Assembly: GCF_022227845.1 (NCBI RefSeq)
Contig: NZ_JAJNQN010000007.1
Coordinates: 62,001 to 126,000 of the forward strand
Length of the DNA: 64,000 nt
Direction of reading: 5' to 3'
Source of the DNA: Ectothiorhodospira lacustris
Lineage (GTDB): Bacteria > Pseudomonadota > Gammaproteobacteria > Ectothiorhodospirales > Ectothiorhodospiraceae
Shown: piece by piece, positions 36,979-45,317 of the stretch
Layout of the letters: every line of letters begins with the position of its first letter
How positions within the stretch are numbered: the stretch's first letter is position 1
Translations under genes and position numbers: made by a program
The notes under the pieces: model-generated
Told to the model about the DNA's origin: nothing
What the model saw: only the letters and a program-made list of their open reading frames with translations
The model's database searches: none

Positions 36979-37959
36979 ATGAACCTTGCTCCGCCCCCCC
37001 GCCTGCGCCTGCCCGCTTCCGACGAAGGCGGACTCTATCCCATCCGCACCGTGTCTTCGGTCACCGGTGTCAACGCGGTGACCCTGCGGGCCTGGGAACG
37101 ACGCCACGGGTTGATCATGCCGCAGCGGACACCCAAGGGACACCGGCTTTACAGCATGCAGGACATCGAACGCATCCAGCAGATACTGGCCTTGCTGGAA
37201 CAGGGAATTTCCATCAGCCGGATTCATGGCGTGCTGTCACAGGACCCGCCCCCGGCCGCCCCACCGTCATCCCCTCCTGTTGCCCTGAAGGCACCGGCGT
37301 CCCGGGTCACGGCGGATGTCTGGCAGGATTACCGCTACCGGATGGAGCATGCGGTACGGCATTTCAGCACCCGCGGCCTGGAAAAGGTCTACGGTGATGC
37401 CGTGTCCTTGTTCCCCCCCCAGCACGTGATCATCCGCCTGATACACCCGCTGCATCTGGACCTGGCGCAGAAAACGAACCAGGGCGGCCCGGCAGAAGCG
37501 GAACATCGGTTCTTTCAGGCCTGGGCTTTCCATGCCCTCTGCACCCGCCTTCGTCATGAGTTGCACCACGGCACCGGTCCCGTGCTGGGTATCGCCCCCC
37601 TCCCCCATGAAACCGATCATCTGGAACTGCTCATACTGTCCCTGCTGCTCATCATCCAGGGGCTGCAGGTGGTCAGGTTTTCAGGCCCGCTGTCACTGTC
37701 ATCCCTGGGGACGGTATCCCACCGGGCCGCCCTGGCGGGCATGGTCCTGTCGGGGCGGCCTCCAAAAAATACCGCACAAGTTGAGTCATGGGCCATCGCT
37801 CTGAATATCCCGGTCTTCCTGGCCGCGACAGGGGCCGAGAAAGGGCCGGACACATGGCGCGGCCTCAGTGTGTACCTGCTGCCCGAAGACCCGCAGGCGG
37901 CCGCCGAACAGATCAGCCGCCGACTCCACTCCCGGAACTCGGTCGTGCAAGGCCCATGA
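36979..37959 (+). CDS. LitR/CarH-like MerR-family regulator with a degenerate B12-binding region
   Basis: 326 residues. An N-terminal MerR winged helix (about 19-86: YPIRTVSSVTGVNAVTLRAW, ERRHGLI, KGHRLYS) precedes a C-terminal region arranged like the cobalamin-binding part of CarH/LitR. An EH pair is kept (175-176), but the tryptophan before it is missing and the ExHxLG motif reads PHETDHLELL (209-218), with Asp where the cobalt-ligand His should be. This fits the LitR class described in Pseudomonas putida that lacks B12 binding and works with a LOV protein. The start is 9 bp from the operator; phrB overlaps the stop (ATGA). Confidence 0.8.
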   Translation: MNLAPPPRLRLPASDEGGLYPIRTVSSVTGVNAVTLRAWERRHGLIMPQRTPKGHRLYSMQDIERIQQILALLEQGISISRIHGVLSQDPPPAAPPSSPPVALKAPASRVTADVWQDYRYRMEHAVRHFSTRGLEKVYGDAVSLFPPQHVIIRLIHPLHLDLAQKTNQGGPAEAEHRFFQAWAFHALCTRLRHELHHGTGPVLGIAPLPHETDHLELLILSLLLIIQGLQVVRFSGPLSLSSLGTVSHRAALAGMVLSGRPPKNTAQVESWAIALNIPVFLAATGAEKGPDTWRGLSVYLLPEDPQAAAEQISRRLHSRNSVVQGP

Positions 37960-39413
37960 AGCCCATCCTGCTGTGGCTGCGCCGGGATCTGCGCCTGGCC
38001 GACAACCCGGCCCTGTCCCACGCCCTGCGGACAGGGCGGCCGGTGATCCCAGTCTATATCCATGCACCGGAGGAAGAGGCTCCCTGGCCCCCCGGGGCGG
38101 CCTCCCGCTGGTGGCTGCACCACAGCCTGGCGGCCCTGTCCCGATCCCTGGAGGGGCTGGGTTCGCGCTTGATCCTGCGCCGGGGATCCAGTCTTGCGAG
38201 CCTCCGCCAGTTGATCGACGATACCGATGCCGATCAGGTGATCTGGAACCGCTGCTATGAACCGGCCCTGATCGAACGGGACCGCCGGATCAAGGCAACG
38301 CTCAAGGATCAGGGGCTGCAGGTGGAGAGCTTTAACAGTGCCCTGCTGTTCGAACCCTGGACGGTCAGCAACAAAAGCGGCGAACCCTACCGGGTGTTCA
38401 CCCCCTTCTGGAAGGCCTGTTGCGCCATGGGGTTGCACGATGACGTGGAAGCCGCCGCGGGGTCCATCACACCGCCGGCACGCTGGCCCGACACCGTGCC
38501 CCTGGATCAATTGGAACTGCTGCCCCGCGTCCCCTGGGACCAGGGCATGGCCGCCTGCTGGCAGCCGGGCGAGGACGGTGCCCACCAGGCACTGAAAACC
38601 TTCCTGACCGGCCCCATCCTGACCTACAAGACCGACCGGGACCTGCCGGGACAACCCGGCACCTCGCGGCTGTCTCCCCATCTGCATTTCGGGGAGATCG
38701 GCCCAAGACAAGTGATCCGGGCCTGCCGGCACCTGTCGGCCCAGGGAGCGGGCGCCGTCGGCACCGCCTCGGTGGAGGCCTTCATGCGGGAGGTCGGCTG
38801 GCGTGAATTTGCCTTCCACCTGCTGTTTCATTTTCCTCATACCCCCGAACAGCCGCTGGATGGACGCTTTGCGGACTTTCCCTGGCGTGACATCCGGGAC
38901 TACGCAGCGGATCTGGAGGCCTGGCGGCAGGGCCGTACCGGTATCCCTCTGGTCGACGCCGGGATGCGGGAACTGTGGCAGACCGGCTGGATGCACAACC
39001 GGGTACGGATGATCACCGCCTCGCTGCTGGTCAAGAACCTGCGTATTCCTTGGCAGGTCGGGGCACGCTGGTTCTGGGACACCCTGGTGGATGCGGATCT
39101 GGCCGCCAATACCCTGGGCTGGCAATGGGTCGCGGGTTGCGGGGCCGACGCAGCCCCCTACTTTCGGGTATTCAATCCGGTGCTGCAGGGGGAGCGTTTT
39201 GACGGCCAGGGAGACTATGTCAGGCGCTGGGTGCCGGAGCTGAAGACATTGCCGGAGCGGTATCTGCAGGCGCCCTGGACCGCCCCTGCCGGCCTGGTGC
39301 CGAAGGATTACCCGCGCCCCCTGGTTGACCTGGGGGAGAGCCGCAAGGCGGCCCTGGCGGCATGGGAGCAGCTCAAGGGCCTCTCGCGGTCCGGGATATC
39401 GGGGATGCCCTGA
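37956..39413 (+). CDS. phrB: Deoxyribodipyrimidine photolyase
   Basis: 485 residues: antenna-binding N-terminal domain (LLWLRRDLRLADNPAL) and FAD-binding C-terminal domain (TSRLSPHLHFGEIGPRQV, REFAFHLLFHFP, WMHNRVRMITASLLVKNL, NTLGWQWVAGCGADAAPYF, RVFNP). It repairs cyclobutane pyrimidine dimers with blue light. The Trp positions of the electron-transfer chain appear kept. ATG 37956 overlaps the regulator stop, so the two are co-translated, a light-response arrangement. Confidence 0.94.
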   Translation: MKPILLWLRRDLRLADNPALSHALRTGRPVIPVYIHAPEEEAPWPPGAASRWWLHHSLAALSRSLEGLGSRLILRRGSSLASLRQLIDDTDADQVIWNRCYEPALIERDRRIKATLKDQGLQVESFNSALLFEPWTVSNKSGEPYRVFTPFWKACCAMGLHDDVEAAAGSITPPARWPDTVPLDQLELLPRVPWDQGMAACWQPGEDGAHQALKTFLTGPILTYKTDRDLPGQPGTSRLSPHLHFGEIGPRQVIRACRHLSAQGAGAVGTASVEAFMREVGWREFAFHLLFHFPHTPEQPLDGRFADFPWRDIRDYAADLEAWRQGRTGIPLVDAGMRELWQTGWMHNRVRMITASLLVKNLRIPWQVGARWFWDTLVDADLAANTLGWQWVAGCGADAAPYFRVFNPVLQGERFDGQGDYVRRWVPELKTLPERYLQAPWTAPAGLVPKDYPRPLVDLGESRKAALAAWEQLKGLSRSGISGMP

Positions 39414-39416
39414 ACC

Positions 39417-39581
39417 CGTCATTCCCGCGCAAGCGGGAATCCAGTCATGGGCTGAAAATACTGGGCTCCCGCTTTCGCGGGAGTGACGAAAGGGGAGCCG
39501 GAGAGCGGCGCAAGGGAACCGGAGAGCGGCGCAAGGGAACCGGGAGCGACGCAAGGGAACCGGGGGTGGCGCAAGGGGGGG
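39417..39581. repeat. REP-like palindrome pair followed by a 20-21 bp tandem array
   Basis: Palindromes ATTCCCGC-GCAA-GCGGGAAT (39421-39440) and CTCCCGC-TTTC-GCGGGAG (39466-39483). After the second, units GGAGAGCGGCGCAAGGGAACC at 39500 and 39521, a 20-bp variant at 39542 and a decayed one at 39562. The tail of the palindrome itself (GGGAGTGACGAAAGGGGAGC from 39480) is a recognisable ancestor unit. The gap separates phrB from folE. Confidence 0.85.
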
Positions 39582-39651
39582 AATTGTTCAGTGTTTCCCG
39601 TGGATACCCTTCCCCCTTGCAGGAGAAGGGCATGGGTGAGGATGGGTCTGC

Positions 39652-40269
39652 TCAGCCGCGTCGGATCAGATCCATGAACTCCGACCGGGTACGGGCATCA
39701 TCCCGGAAGGTGCCCAACATCACCGAGGTCACCATAGTGGAGTTCTGCTTTTCCACCCCCCGCATCATCATGCACATATGGCGCGCCTCCGCCACCACGG
39801 CCACACCCTTGGCCTCGGTCACGTCCATGACGGCCTGAGCGATCTCCCGGGTCATGCTTTCCTGAATCTGCAACCGACGGGCGAACATGTCCACGATACG
39901 CGCCACCTTGGAGAGACCCAACACCTTGCCGTTCGGGAGGTAGGCCACATGGCATTTACCGATGATAGGCAGCAGGTGATGCTCGCACAGGGAATACAGC
40001 TCGATATCCTTCACCAGCACCATCTCGTCGCTGCCGGAGGCGAACAGGGCACCATTGACCAGTTCATCCACCGACTGATGATAGCCCTGAGTCAGGTACT
40101 GCATGGCCTTGGCGGCGCGCAGCGGCGTACCCTTGAGACCCTCACGTTCGGGATCCTCCCCCAGGCCCACCAGCATCTTGCGGTAATGGTCCGCCAGAGC
40201 ATCGGCCGACATCAGCTTGAGCGGGGCTTTCATGGCGCCGTCTCCGGCGATCTGTGCAACTGTCTTCAT
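39652..40269 (-). CDS. folE: GTP cyclohydrolase I
   Basis: 205 residues. The core motifs are clear: [20 protein letters not shown] (zinc Cys and His residues), [31 protein letters not shown] and the second zinc Cys in [12 protein letters not shown]. It makes dihydroneopterin triphosphate from GTP for folate or pterin synthesis. In this cluster it may supply the pterin antenna of photolyase; folE is also light-induced with phrB in P. putida. ATG 40269 has AGGAG nine bases upstream; an ATG at 40293 is in frame. Confidence 0.93.
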   Translation of the reverse strand: MKTVAQIAGDGAMKAPLKLMSADALADHYRKMLVGLGEDPEREGLKGTPLRAAKAMQYLTQGYHQSVDELVNGALFASGSDEMVLVKDIELYSLCEHHLLPIIGKCHVAYLPNGKVLGLSKVARIVDMFARRLQIQESMTREIAQAVMDVTEAKGVAVVAEARHMCMMMRGVEKQNSTMVTSVMLGTFRDDARTRSEFMDLIRRG

Positions 40270-40506
40270 GGTCTTGATCTCCTGATGATTCATGAAAGAC
40301 CACCCCCGCAGGAGGTGGTACGCTGCCCTTTCCGGCCTTGCTGATGCGGGCCTCCAGTGTTTTAGCAGCTATGCTGCACCATGGGGGCATGGACGGTATG
40401 GGCGTCGCCGGCACTGACCAGGAACGATCCGGAAGCACCGAATGTCGAACCTCTCTGTCAGGTCCTGCCGGAAAATGCCCAGGCCGTGCAAAATCGCCCC
40501 GTCATT

Positions 40507-40549
40507 GCTTGTACAGTATTTTACAAGCTTTGTACATATAATGTATAAG
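40507..40549. promoter_or_regulatory. Promoter/operator of the FAD oxidoreductase operon (TACAA-GCT-TTGTA and TATAAT)
   Basis: GCTTGTA-N8-TACAAGC (40507-40528) overlaps TACAA-GCT-TTGTA (40522-40534), followed after two bases by TATAAT (40537-40542) and then TATAAG (40544-40549). The TACAA-N3-TTGTA core equals the one at 36955. Start of the operon is at 40579. The rest of the 309-bp gap (40270-40521) shows only a small hairpin GCAGC-TAT-GCTGC near 40361. Confidence 0.7.
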
Positions 40550-40578
40550 AATAATTCCAGATCAGAGGAACTGAACCC

Positions 40579-41916
40579 ATGGCCCATGAACGTATCGCCG
40601 TTGTTGGTGCAGGCATTGCCGGACTGGCCGCCGCCTGGCTGCTGTGCCGTCAATACGATGTGACCCTGTTCGAAAAGAACGATTACATCGGCGGACACAC
40701 GCACACAGTGGACATTCCGGGCCGCGATGGCCCCCGCGGCGTGGATACGGGCTTCATGGTGTTCAACCATCGCAACTACCCTCACCTCACCGCGCTGTTC
40801 CAGCATCTGGGGATCACCAGTCAGCCCACCGACATGTCCTTCGCCGCCTCAGTGGGCAACGGGCGCCTGGAATACGCCGGCTCGGACCTGAACTCCGTGT
40901 TTGCCCAACGCCGCAATCTCACCAATCCGCGTTTCCTGCGCATGCTGGCGGACATCCTGCGCTTCAACCGAGCCGCCAAGCGCCTGTTGCAGGCGGGCAG
41001 CAGTACGGACATGACGCTGGGGGGGTATCTGCTCAACGAGGGCTATGGACCCGGCTTCCGGGATGACTATCTCCTGCCGATGGCGGCGGCCATCTGGTCC
41101 TGTCCCACCCACAAGATGCTGGATTTCCCGCTACTCTCCTTCCTGAACTTCTTTGCCAATCACGGCCTGCTGGATCTGCGCGATCGCCCCCAGTGGCATA
41201 CCGTCACCGGAGGCAGCCGGGAATACGTGAGAAAGATGCTCAAGGCTCTGCCGGAGAATGTCCACGTGGCCCGCCGGGTGGTGGCGGTACAGCGTCAGGA
41301 GACACAGATCCGATTGATCACCGATGACGGCGCTGAGGCCTTCTTCGATCAGGTGGTATTCGGCTGCCATGCCGACGATACCCTGGGCATGCTGGAAGCG
41401 CCCACGGAGGATGAAGTCCGCATCCTGGATGCTTTCCACTACCAGTCCAACCGAGCCATCCTGCATACCGACACCCGCCTGATGCCGAAGCTGCGCAAGG
41501 TCTGGTCCTCGTGGAACTACCTGGCCCGCCACCGTCTGACCGATGCGCCGGTCAACGAAGTCTCCGTCACCTACTGGATGAATCGCCTCCAGGCCCTGGA
41601 TGAGCCGGAGGAGTATCTGGTCAGCCTCAACCCCCTGGAAGAACCCCTGCCGGAGAAGGTGATAAAGGAGATCATCTATCACCACCCGGTCTTCGACCAG
41701 GGCGCCATGGCGGCTCAGCGGGCCTTGCCCACGATCCAGGGTCGTGACCGCCTGTGGTTCTGCGGCGCCTGGACCGGCTACGGCTTCCATGAAGACGGGC
41801 TGCGCTCCGCCCTGCAGGTGGCGGGCCAGCTCGGTGTCATACCGCCCTGGACCACGGCACTCCAGTCCGAAAATACCCTGCCGGTGTGTACCTTGCCCCA
41901 GGTCGAGGCAGTCTGA
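40579..41916 (+). CDS. FAD-dependent oxidoreductase, amine-oxidase fold, of the light/singlet-oxygen cluster
   Basis: 445 residues. The FAD Rossmann motif AVVGAGIAGLAAAWLL opens the chain, and the C-terminal FAD contact GRDRLWFCGAWTGYGFHEDG closes it. Proteins of this type sit upstream of DUF1365 and CFA-synthase-like genes in the light or singlet-oxygen regulons of Rhodobacter and Pseudomonas. In Rhodobacter a related flavoprotein is a fatty-acid desaturase in furan fatty acid synthesis (from memory; assignment here is inference). Strong promoter-operator region upstream; AGAGGA near the start. Confidence 0.85.
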   Translation: MAHERIAVVGAGIAGLAAAWLLCRQYDVTLFEKNDYIGGHTHTVDIPGRDGPRGVDTGFMVFNHRNYPHLTALFQHLGITSQPTDMSFAASVGNGRLEYAGSDLNSVFAQRRNLTNPRFLRMLADILRFNRAAKRLLQAGSSTDMTLGGYLLNEGYGPGFRDDYLLPMAAAIWSCPTHKMLDFPLLSFLNFFANHGLLDLRDRPQWHTVTGGSREYVRKMLKALPENVHVARRVVAVQRQETQIRLITDDGAEAFFDQVVFGCHADDTLGMLEAPTEDEVRILDAFHYQSNRAILHTDTRLMPKLRKVWSSWNYLARHRLTDAPVNEVSVTYWMNRLQALDEPEEYLVSLNPLEEPLPEKVIKEIIYHHPVFDQGAMAAQRALPTIQGRDRLWFCGAWTGYGFHEDGLRSALQVAGQLGVIPPWTTALQSENTLPVCTLPQVEAV

Positions 41917-41919
41917 GGC

Positions 41920-42669
41920 ATGACGCAACCTGACCGTCTTTACCGTACCCGGGTCATGCACCGGAGGCTGTTCCCGGTGGAATACCGTTTCACCTATCGG
42001 GTCTTTAGCCTGCTGGTGGACGTGGACAAACTGGACGACCTGAACCGCTCCCTGCGCCTGCTCTCGGTCAACCGTTTCAACCTGCTGGGTCTGAATGCCC
42101 GCGACCACGGACCACGAGACGGTTCCCCCTGGCGTCCGTGGGTAGATGCCTGTCTGGGCCGTGCCGGAATCGATCTTGAGGGGGGGCAGGTGCAGCTCCT
42201 GTGTTTTCCCAGGGTGCTCGGGTATACCTTCAATCCGCTGAGCCTGTGGTACTGCCGGCACCGGGACGGTAGCCTGCGGGCCGTGATCTGCGAGGTCAGC
42301 AATACCCTCGGTGACCATCACCATTATCTCCTGCACGCCGACGGCGCCCCCATGGCATGGCCGGTGCGCGCCTCCCAGGACAAGCTGTTCTACGTCTCCC
42401 CCTTCATCGAAATGGATGCGCGTTATCAGTTCCGGCTGTCGGAGCCCGATGAGGCATTGAATGTCTTGATTCACGAATACCAGGATTCCCGACTCATGCT
42501 GTCCGCGGCCCAGACCGGCCATGCCCGCCCCCTCACCGATGGTGAGCTGCTCAAGGCGACGGCGGCCGTCCCCTTCATGACGCTGAAGGTGCTCGCCGCC
42601 ATCCACTGGCATGCCCTGAAAATCTGGTGGAAGGGCGGACAGTACTACAGCAAGCCGACGCCGTCCTGA
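41920..42669 (+). CDS. DUF1365 family protein
   Basis: 249 residues. The DUF1365 pattern is plain: HRRLFPVEYRFTYRVFSLLV, CFPRVLGYTFNPLSLWYC, EVSNTLGDHHHYLL and KLFYVSPFIEMDARYQF. Catalytic function unknown; it nearly always sits between the FAD oxidoreductase and the CFA-synthase-like gene, and starts three bases after the former here. A role in modification of membrane fatty acids is the usual guess. Confidence 0.87.
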   Translation: MTQPDRLYRTRVMHRRLFPVEYRFTYRVFSLLVDVDKLDDLNRSLRLLSVNRFNLLGLNARDHGPRDGSPWRPWVDACLGRAGIDLEGGQVQLLCFPRVLGYTFNPLSLWYCRHRDGSLRAVICEVSNTLGDHHHYLLHADGAPMAWPVRASQDKLFYVSPFIEMDARYQFRLSEPDEALNVLIHEYQDSRLMLSAAQTGHARPLTDGELLKATAAVPFMTLKVLAAIHWHALKIWWKGGQYYSKPTPS

Positions 42670-42684
42670 AGAGGAGAAGCACCG

Positions 42685-43914
42685 ATGTCCCTGGAACAGA
42701 CACCCACCCAAGGCAGTACCACTCTCGCGTCCCGCGTCCCCTCCCTGGGGCTGCGGTTGCTGCTGCGCCATCTTCGGCACCTGCATCTGGGGGATCTGAC
42801 CATCGAAACACCGGATGGTCATCGCTGGACCATCGAAGGCAGGCACCCCGGGGGCAGCGGTGAGATCCGTATTCACCGTCCGTTCGCGCTGGTGCGACGC
42901 ATGATCACCCGGGGGTTGGTGGGATTCGGCGAAGGCTACATGGTGGGCGACTGGGACAGCCCGGATCTGCCGGCCCTGCTCAACATGGGGGCGGTGAATC
43001 AACCCCACATTCCTCAACTGGTCAATGGGTCAAGGCCGGCCCATCTCTGGGATAGCCTGCGCCATCGCCTGCGAGGCAACAGCCGTCCCGGCAGCCGCCG
43101 CAACATCGCCTTTCATTATGACTTGGGCAACGACTTCTACCAGCTGTGGCTGGACGCCACCATGACCTACTCCGCGGCCCTGTTCGAGCAGCCGGAAGAG
43201 TCCCTGGAGACAGCCCAGGAACGCAAGTACGCCCGACTGTTGGAGCGCCTGGAGGCCCCGCCCGGCGCGCATATCCTCGAGATCGGCTGCGGCTGGGGCG
43301 GTTTTGCCGAACATGCGGCCCGGCAGGGCTACCGGGTGACCGGCATCACCCTGTCCCGGGAACAACTGGACTACGCCCGCCGACGCATGCAAGCGGCCGG
43401 GCTGTCGGACCGGGTGGAACTGCGGCTGCAGGACTACCGTGACCTGAACGAACAGTTTGACCATGTGGTTTCCATCGAGATGTTCGAGGCCGTGGGGGAA
43501 CGTTGGTGGCCCACCTGGTTCCAGACCGTGCGGCAATGCCTGCGTCCCGGCGGCCGAGCCGCCGTCCAGATCATCACCATCGATGTCAAGGCCTTCGACT
43601 ACTATCGCAGCCATGCGGACTTCATCCAGCTCTACATCTTCCCCGGGGGGATGCTGCCCTCGGTGCCGGCGTTCGAGCAGGCCGCAAGCGATGCAGGCCT
43701 GCAGATCAGGGAGTCCGCCTTCTTCGGTCAGGACTATGCAGATACCCTGCACCGCTGGTACCAACAGGTCTGCGAGCAGGCACCGGTCATCCTGGGCCTG
43801 GGCGGTTATGACCAGCGCTTCCTGCGCACCTGGTGTTTCTATCTGGCCTATTGCGAAGCCGGGTTCCGCTCCCGCAACACGGACCTGATGCACGCCGTCC
43901 TGGAGGCCCGATGA
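42685..43914 (+). CDS. cfa: Cyclopropane-fatty-acyl-phospholipid synthase family methyltransferase
   Basis: 409 residues. An N-terminal lipid-binding domain precedes the SAM-binding core ILEIGCGWGGFAEHAARQGY, with FHYDLGNDFYQLWLD and MTYSAALFEQPEESLE ahead of it and FIFPGG-type IYIFPGGMLPS behind. Family members transfer a methyl or methylene group to unsaturated phospholipid acyl chains. It could be a true CFA synthase or the UfaM-type methylase of furan fatty acids; the surrounding genes favour a singlet-oxygen role. GAGGAG lies before ATG 42685. Confidence 0.9.
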   Translation: MSLEQTPTQGSTTLASRVPSLGLRLLLRHLRHLHLGDLTIETPDGHRWTIEGRHPGGSGEIRIHRPFALVRRMITRGLVGFGEGYMVGDWDSPDLPALLNMGAVNQPHIPQLVNGSRPAHLWDSLRHRLRGNSRPGSRRNIAFHYDLGNDFYQLWLDATMTYSAALFEQPEESLETAQERKYARLLERLEAPPGAHILEIGCGWGGFAEHAARQGYRVTGITLSREQLDYARRRMQAAGLSDRVELRLQDYRDLNEQFDHVVSIEMFEAVGERWWPTWFQTVRQCLRPGGRAAVQIITIDVKAFDYYRSHADFIQLYIFPGGMLPSVPAFEQAASDAGLQIRESAFFGQDYADTLHRWYQQVCEQAPVILGLGGYDQRFLRTWCFYLAYCEAGFRSRNTDLMHAVLEAR

Positions 43915-43915
43915 C

Positions 43916-44485
43916 ATGGCGCGGCAGGGTTTTGCGGCCCGGTGCGGGCGAGCAATCGCCCTTCTCATTCTCCTTCTGACACTGACGGGGTGCAGCATGA
44001 AACCCGAAGACTATGCGAACACCACACCGGCCCTGAATCTGGAGGCCTATTTCACCGGCGACGTGCGCGCCTGGGGACTGTTCCAGGATCGCTTCGGCAA
44101 GGTCAGGCGACAGTTCACGGTGGATATCCGGGGGTATGTGGAAGATGACGAACTGGTGCTGGAAGAGGACTTCGTCTACCTGGACGGTGAAAAGGACCGG
44201 CGGGTCTGGCGTCTGCGACGTCTTGACGAGCACACCTATGAAGGGCGCGCCGCCGATGTGGAGGGGGTGGCCGTCGGCAAGCTCTACGGTCAGGCCTTCA
44301 ACTTCCGTTACGTGCTGAACCTGCCCATCGGCACCCGAGTGGTGAAGGTGAACTTTGACGACTGGATGTTCATGCACGAGGACGGAGTAATGGTGAACCG
44401 GGCCGTGATGAGCAAGTTCGGCATCCGCCTGGGGGAAGTAACGCTGTTCTTCCAGAAGCAGGACAGGGAACCGGAATCTGCGTGA
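43916..44485 (+). CDS. DUF3833 family lipoprotein
   Basis: 189 residues. Signal peptide with lipobox LTLTGC, then the DUF3833 barrel: AWGLFQDRFGKVRRQFTVDI, LVLEEDFVYLDGEKDRRVW and VNFDDWMFMHEDGVMVNRA. Function unknown. It is the last gene of the FAD oxidoreductase, DUF1365, cfa, DUF3833 operon (gaps of 1-15 bp); such lipoproteins are regular members of this light-response gene set. Confidence 0.85.
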   Translation: MARQGFAARCGRAIALLILLLTLTGCSMKPEDYANTTPALNLEAYFTGDVRAWGLFQDRFGKVRRQFTVDIRGYVEDDELVLEEDFVYLDGEKDRRVWRLRRLDEHTYEGRAADVEGVAVGKLYGQAFNFRYVLNLPIGTRVVKVNFDDWMFMHEDGVMVNRAVMSKFGIRLGEVTLFFQKQDREPESA

Positions 44486-44500
44486 AATGGAAAAACCGCG

Positions 44501-44592
44501 CAGTCGCTCCCTCTGTGCCGTCGCTCCCGCGAAAGCGGGAGCCCAGACTCTTTCAACCCACCACCTGGATTCCCGCTTTCGCGGGAATGACC
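44501..44592. repeat. REP-like palindrome pair with a duplicated head
   Basis: CTCCCGC-GAAA-GCGGGAG (44524-44541) and ATTCCCGC-TTTC-GCGGGAAT (44570-44587) in opposite orientation. GTCGCTCCC occurs twice at the left (from 44503 and from 44520), a partial tandem copy of the head. It sits in the 364-bp gap before the HiPIP gene. Confidence 0.85.
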
Positions 44593-44673
44593 GATCCGGA
44601 ACATCCACGGTTTTTTTGACACAGACCAAGCTTCCGGGCTAGCCCTTGGCACCACAATGTTGGATACTACCGC

Positions 44674-44693
44674 CCGTTATATTCCGTTATATT
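44674..44693. promoter_or_regulatory. Direct repeat CCGTTATATT x2 upstream of the HiPIP gene
   Basis: Two perfect adjacent 10-bp copies, each containing TATATT, inside an otherwise GC-rich leader. Downstream, GGTGGCG-N10-CGCCACC (44740-44763) could form a hairpin in the 5' leader. The repeat may set up alternative -10 boxes or an activator site; a clear -35 could not be assigned. Confidence 0.4.
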
Positions 44694-44849
44694 TGTAAGC
44701 CCATCAGGAATGGCGACACACATTCTTGCCGGGATCTTGGGTGGCGAATTGGTTTCCGCCACCTCCTGAGGCACAGACCAGGATCGGGCCATGTACCCGC
44801 GGCTGCGCCCCATGATGTAACCATCGCGAGACGTTAGGAGAAGACCGGA

Positions 44850-45170
44850 ATGAAAAAACAAGACCTCAGCCGCAGAAGCTTTCTGAAGTTCGGTGCCGCC
44901 GGCCTGGCCGCCATCCCTGTCGTAAGCATGGGTATCAGCACCGCTGCTGCTGCCGAGCGCCTGGATGAAAGTGCCCCCGAGGCCCAGGCCCTGAACTACA
45001 AGCACGACGGCGCCAGCGTGGATCACCCCTCCCACGCCGCTGGCCAGAAGTGCATCAACTGCCTGCTGTACACCGACCCCACCGCCACCGAGTGGGGCGG
45101 TTGCGCCGTGTTCCCCAACAAGCTGGTGAACGCCAACGGCTGGTGTACCGCCTACGTGGCTCGCGGCTGA
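44850..45170 (+). CDS. hip: High-potential iron-sulfur protein (HiPIP)
   Basis: 106 residues. Twin-arginine signal (LSRRSFLKFG) with cleavage expected after TAAAA, giving a mature protein of about 71 residues starting ERLDESAPEAQALNYKHD. Four cluster cysteines: CINC, GGC and NGWC. HiPIPs are soluble periplasmic 4Fe-4S electron carriers that feed the photosynthetic reaction centre in purple bacteria. Shine-Dalgarno AGGAG nine bases upstream; a strong terminator follows. The sequence resembles Ectothiorhodospira HiPIPs and is the main clue to the host. Confidence 0.95.
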   Translation: MKKQDLSRRSFLKFGAAGLAAIPVVSMGISTAAAAERLDESAPEAQALNYKHDGASVDHPSHAAGQKCINCLLYTDPTATEWGGCAVFPNKLVNANGWCTAYVARG

Positions 45171-45222
45171 TCAGGCCACGACTGTTGATGGTGTAGGCGA
45201 CCTTTGCAGGGCGCCATGCAGT

Positions 45223-45255
45223 AAAGACCCGCCCCGTGCGGGTCTTTCTGTTTTC
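45223..45255 (+). terminator. Rho-independent terminator of the HiPIP gene
   Basis: Ten-base-pair perfect stem AAAGACCCGC / GCGGGTCTTT with loop CCCGT, followed by a T-rich run (TTTCTGTTTT). It isolates the HiPIP transcript from the secretin-like gene. Confidence 0.88.
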
Positions 45256-45317
45256 GGGGAATCTTCCCGCCCCGGAGCAGTCGGAACAGACAGACTGCCC
45301 TGCCCGGAGACCCGCCA

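Noticed and set aside
37617-39554. 645-codon open frame opposite phrB and the regulator
   Set aside because: Same kind of antisense shadow with no family motif; photolyase motifs on the other strand are complete.
40361-40375. Hairpin GCAGC-TAT-GCTGC as terminator
   Set aside because: Short stem, no T tract, and no gene ends there.
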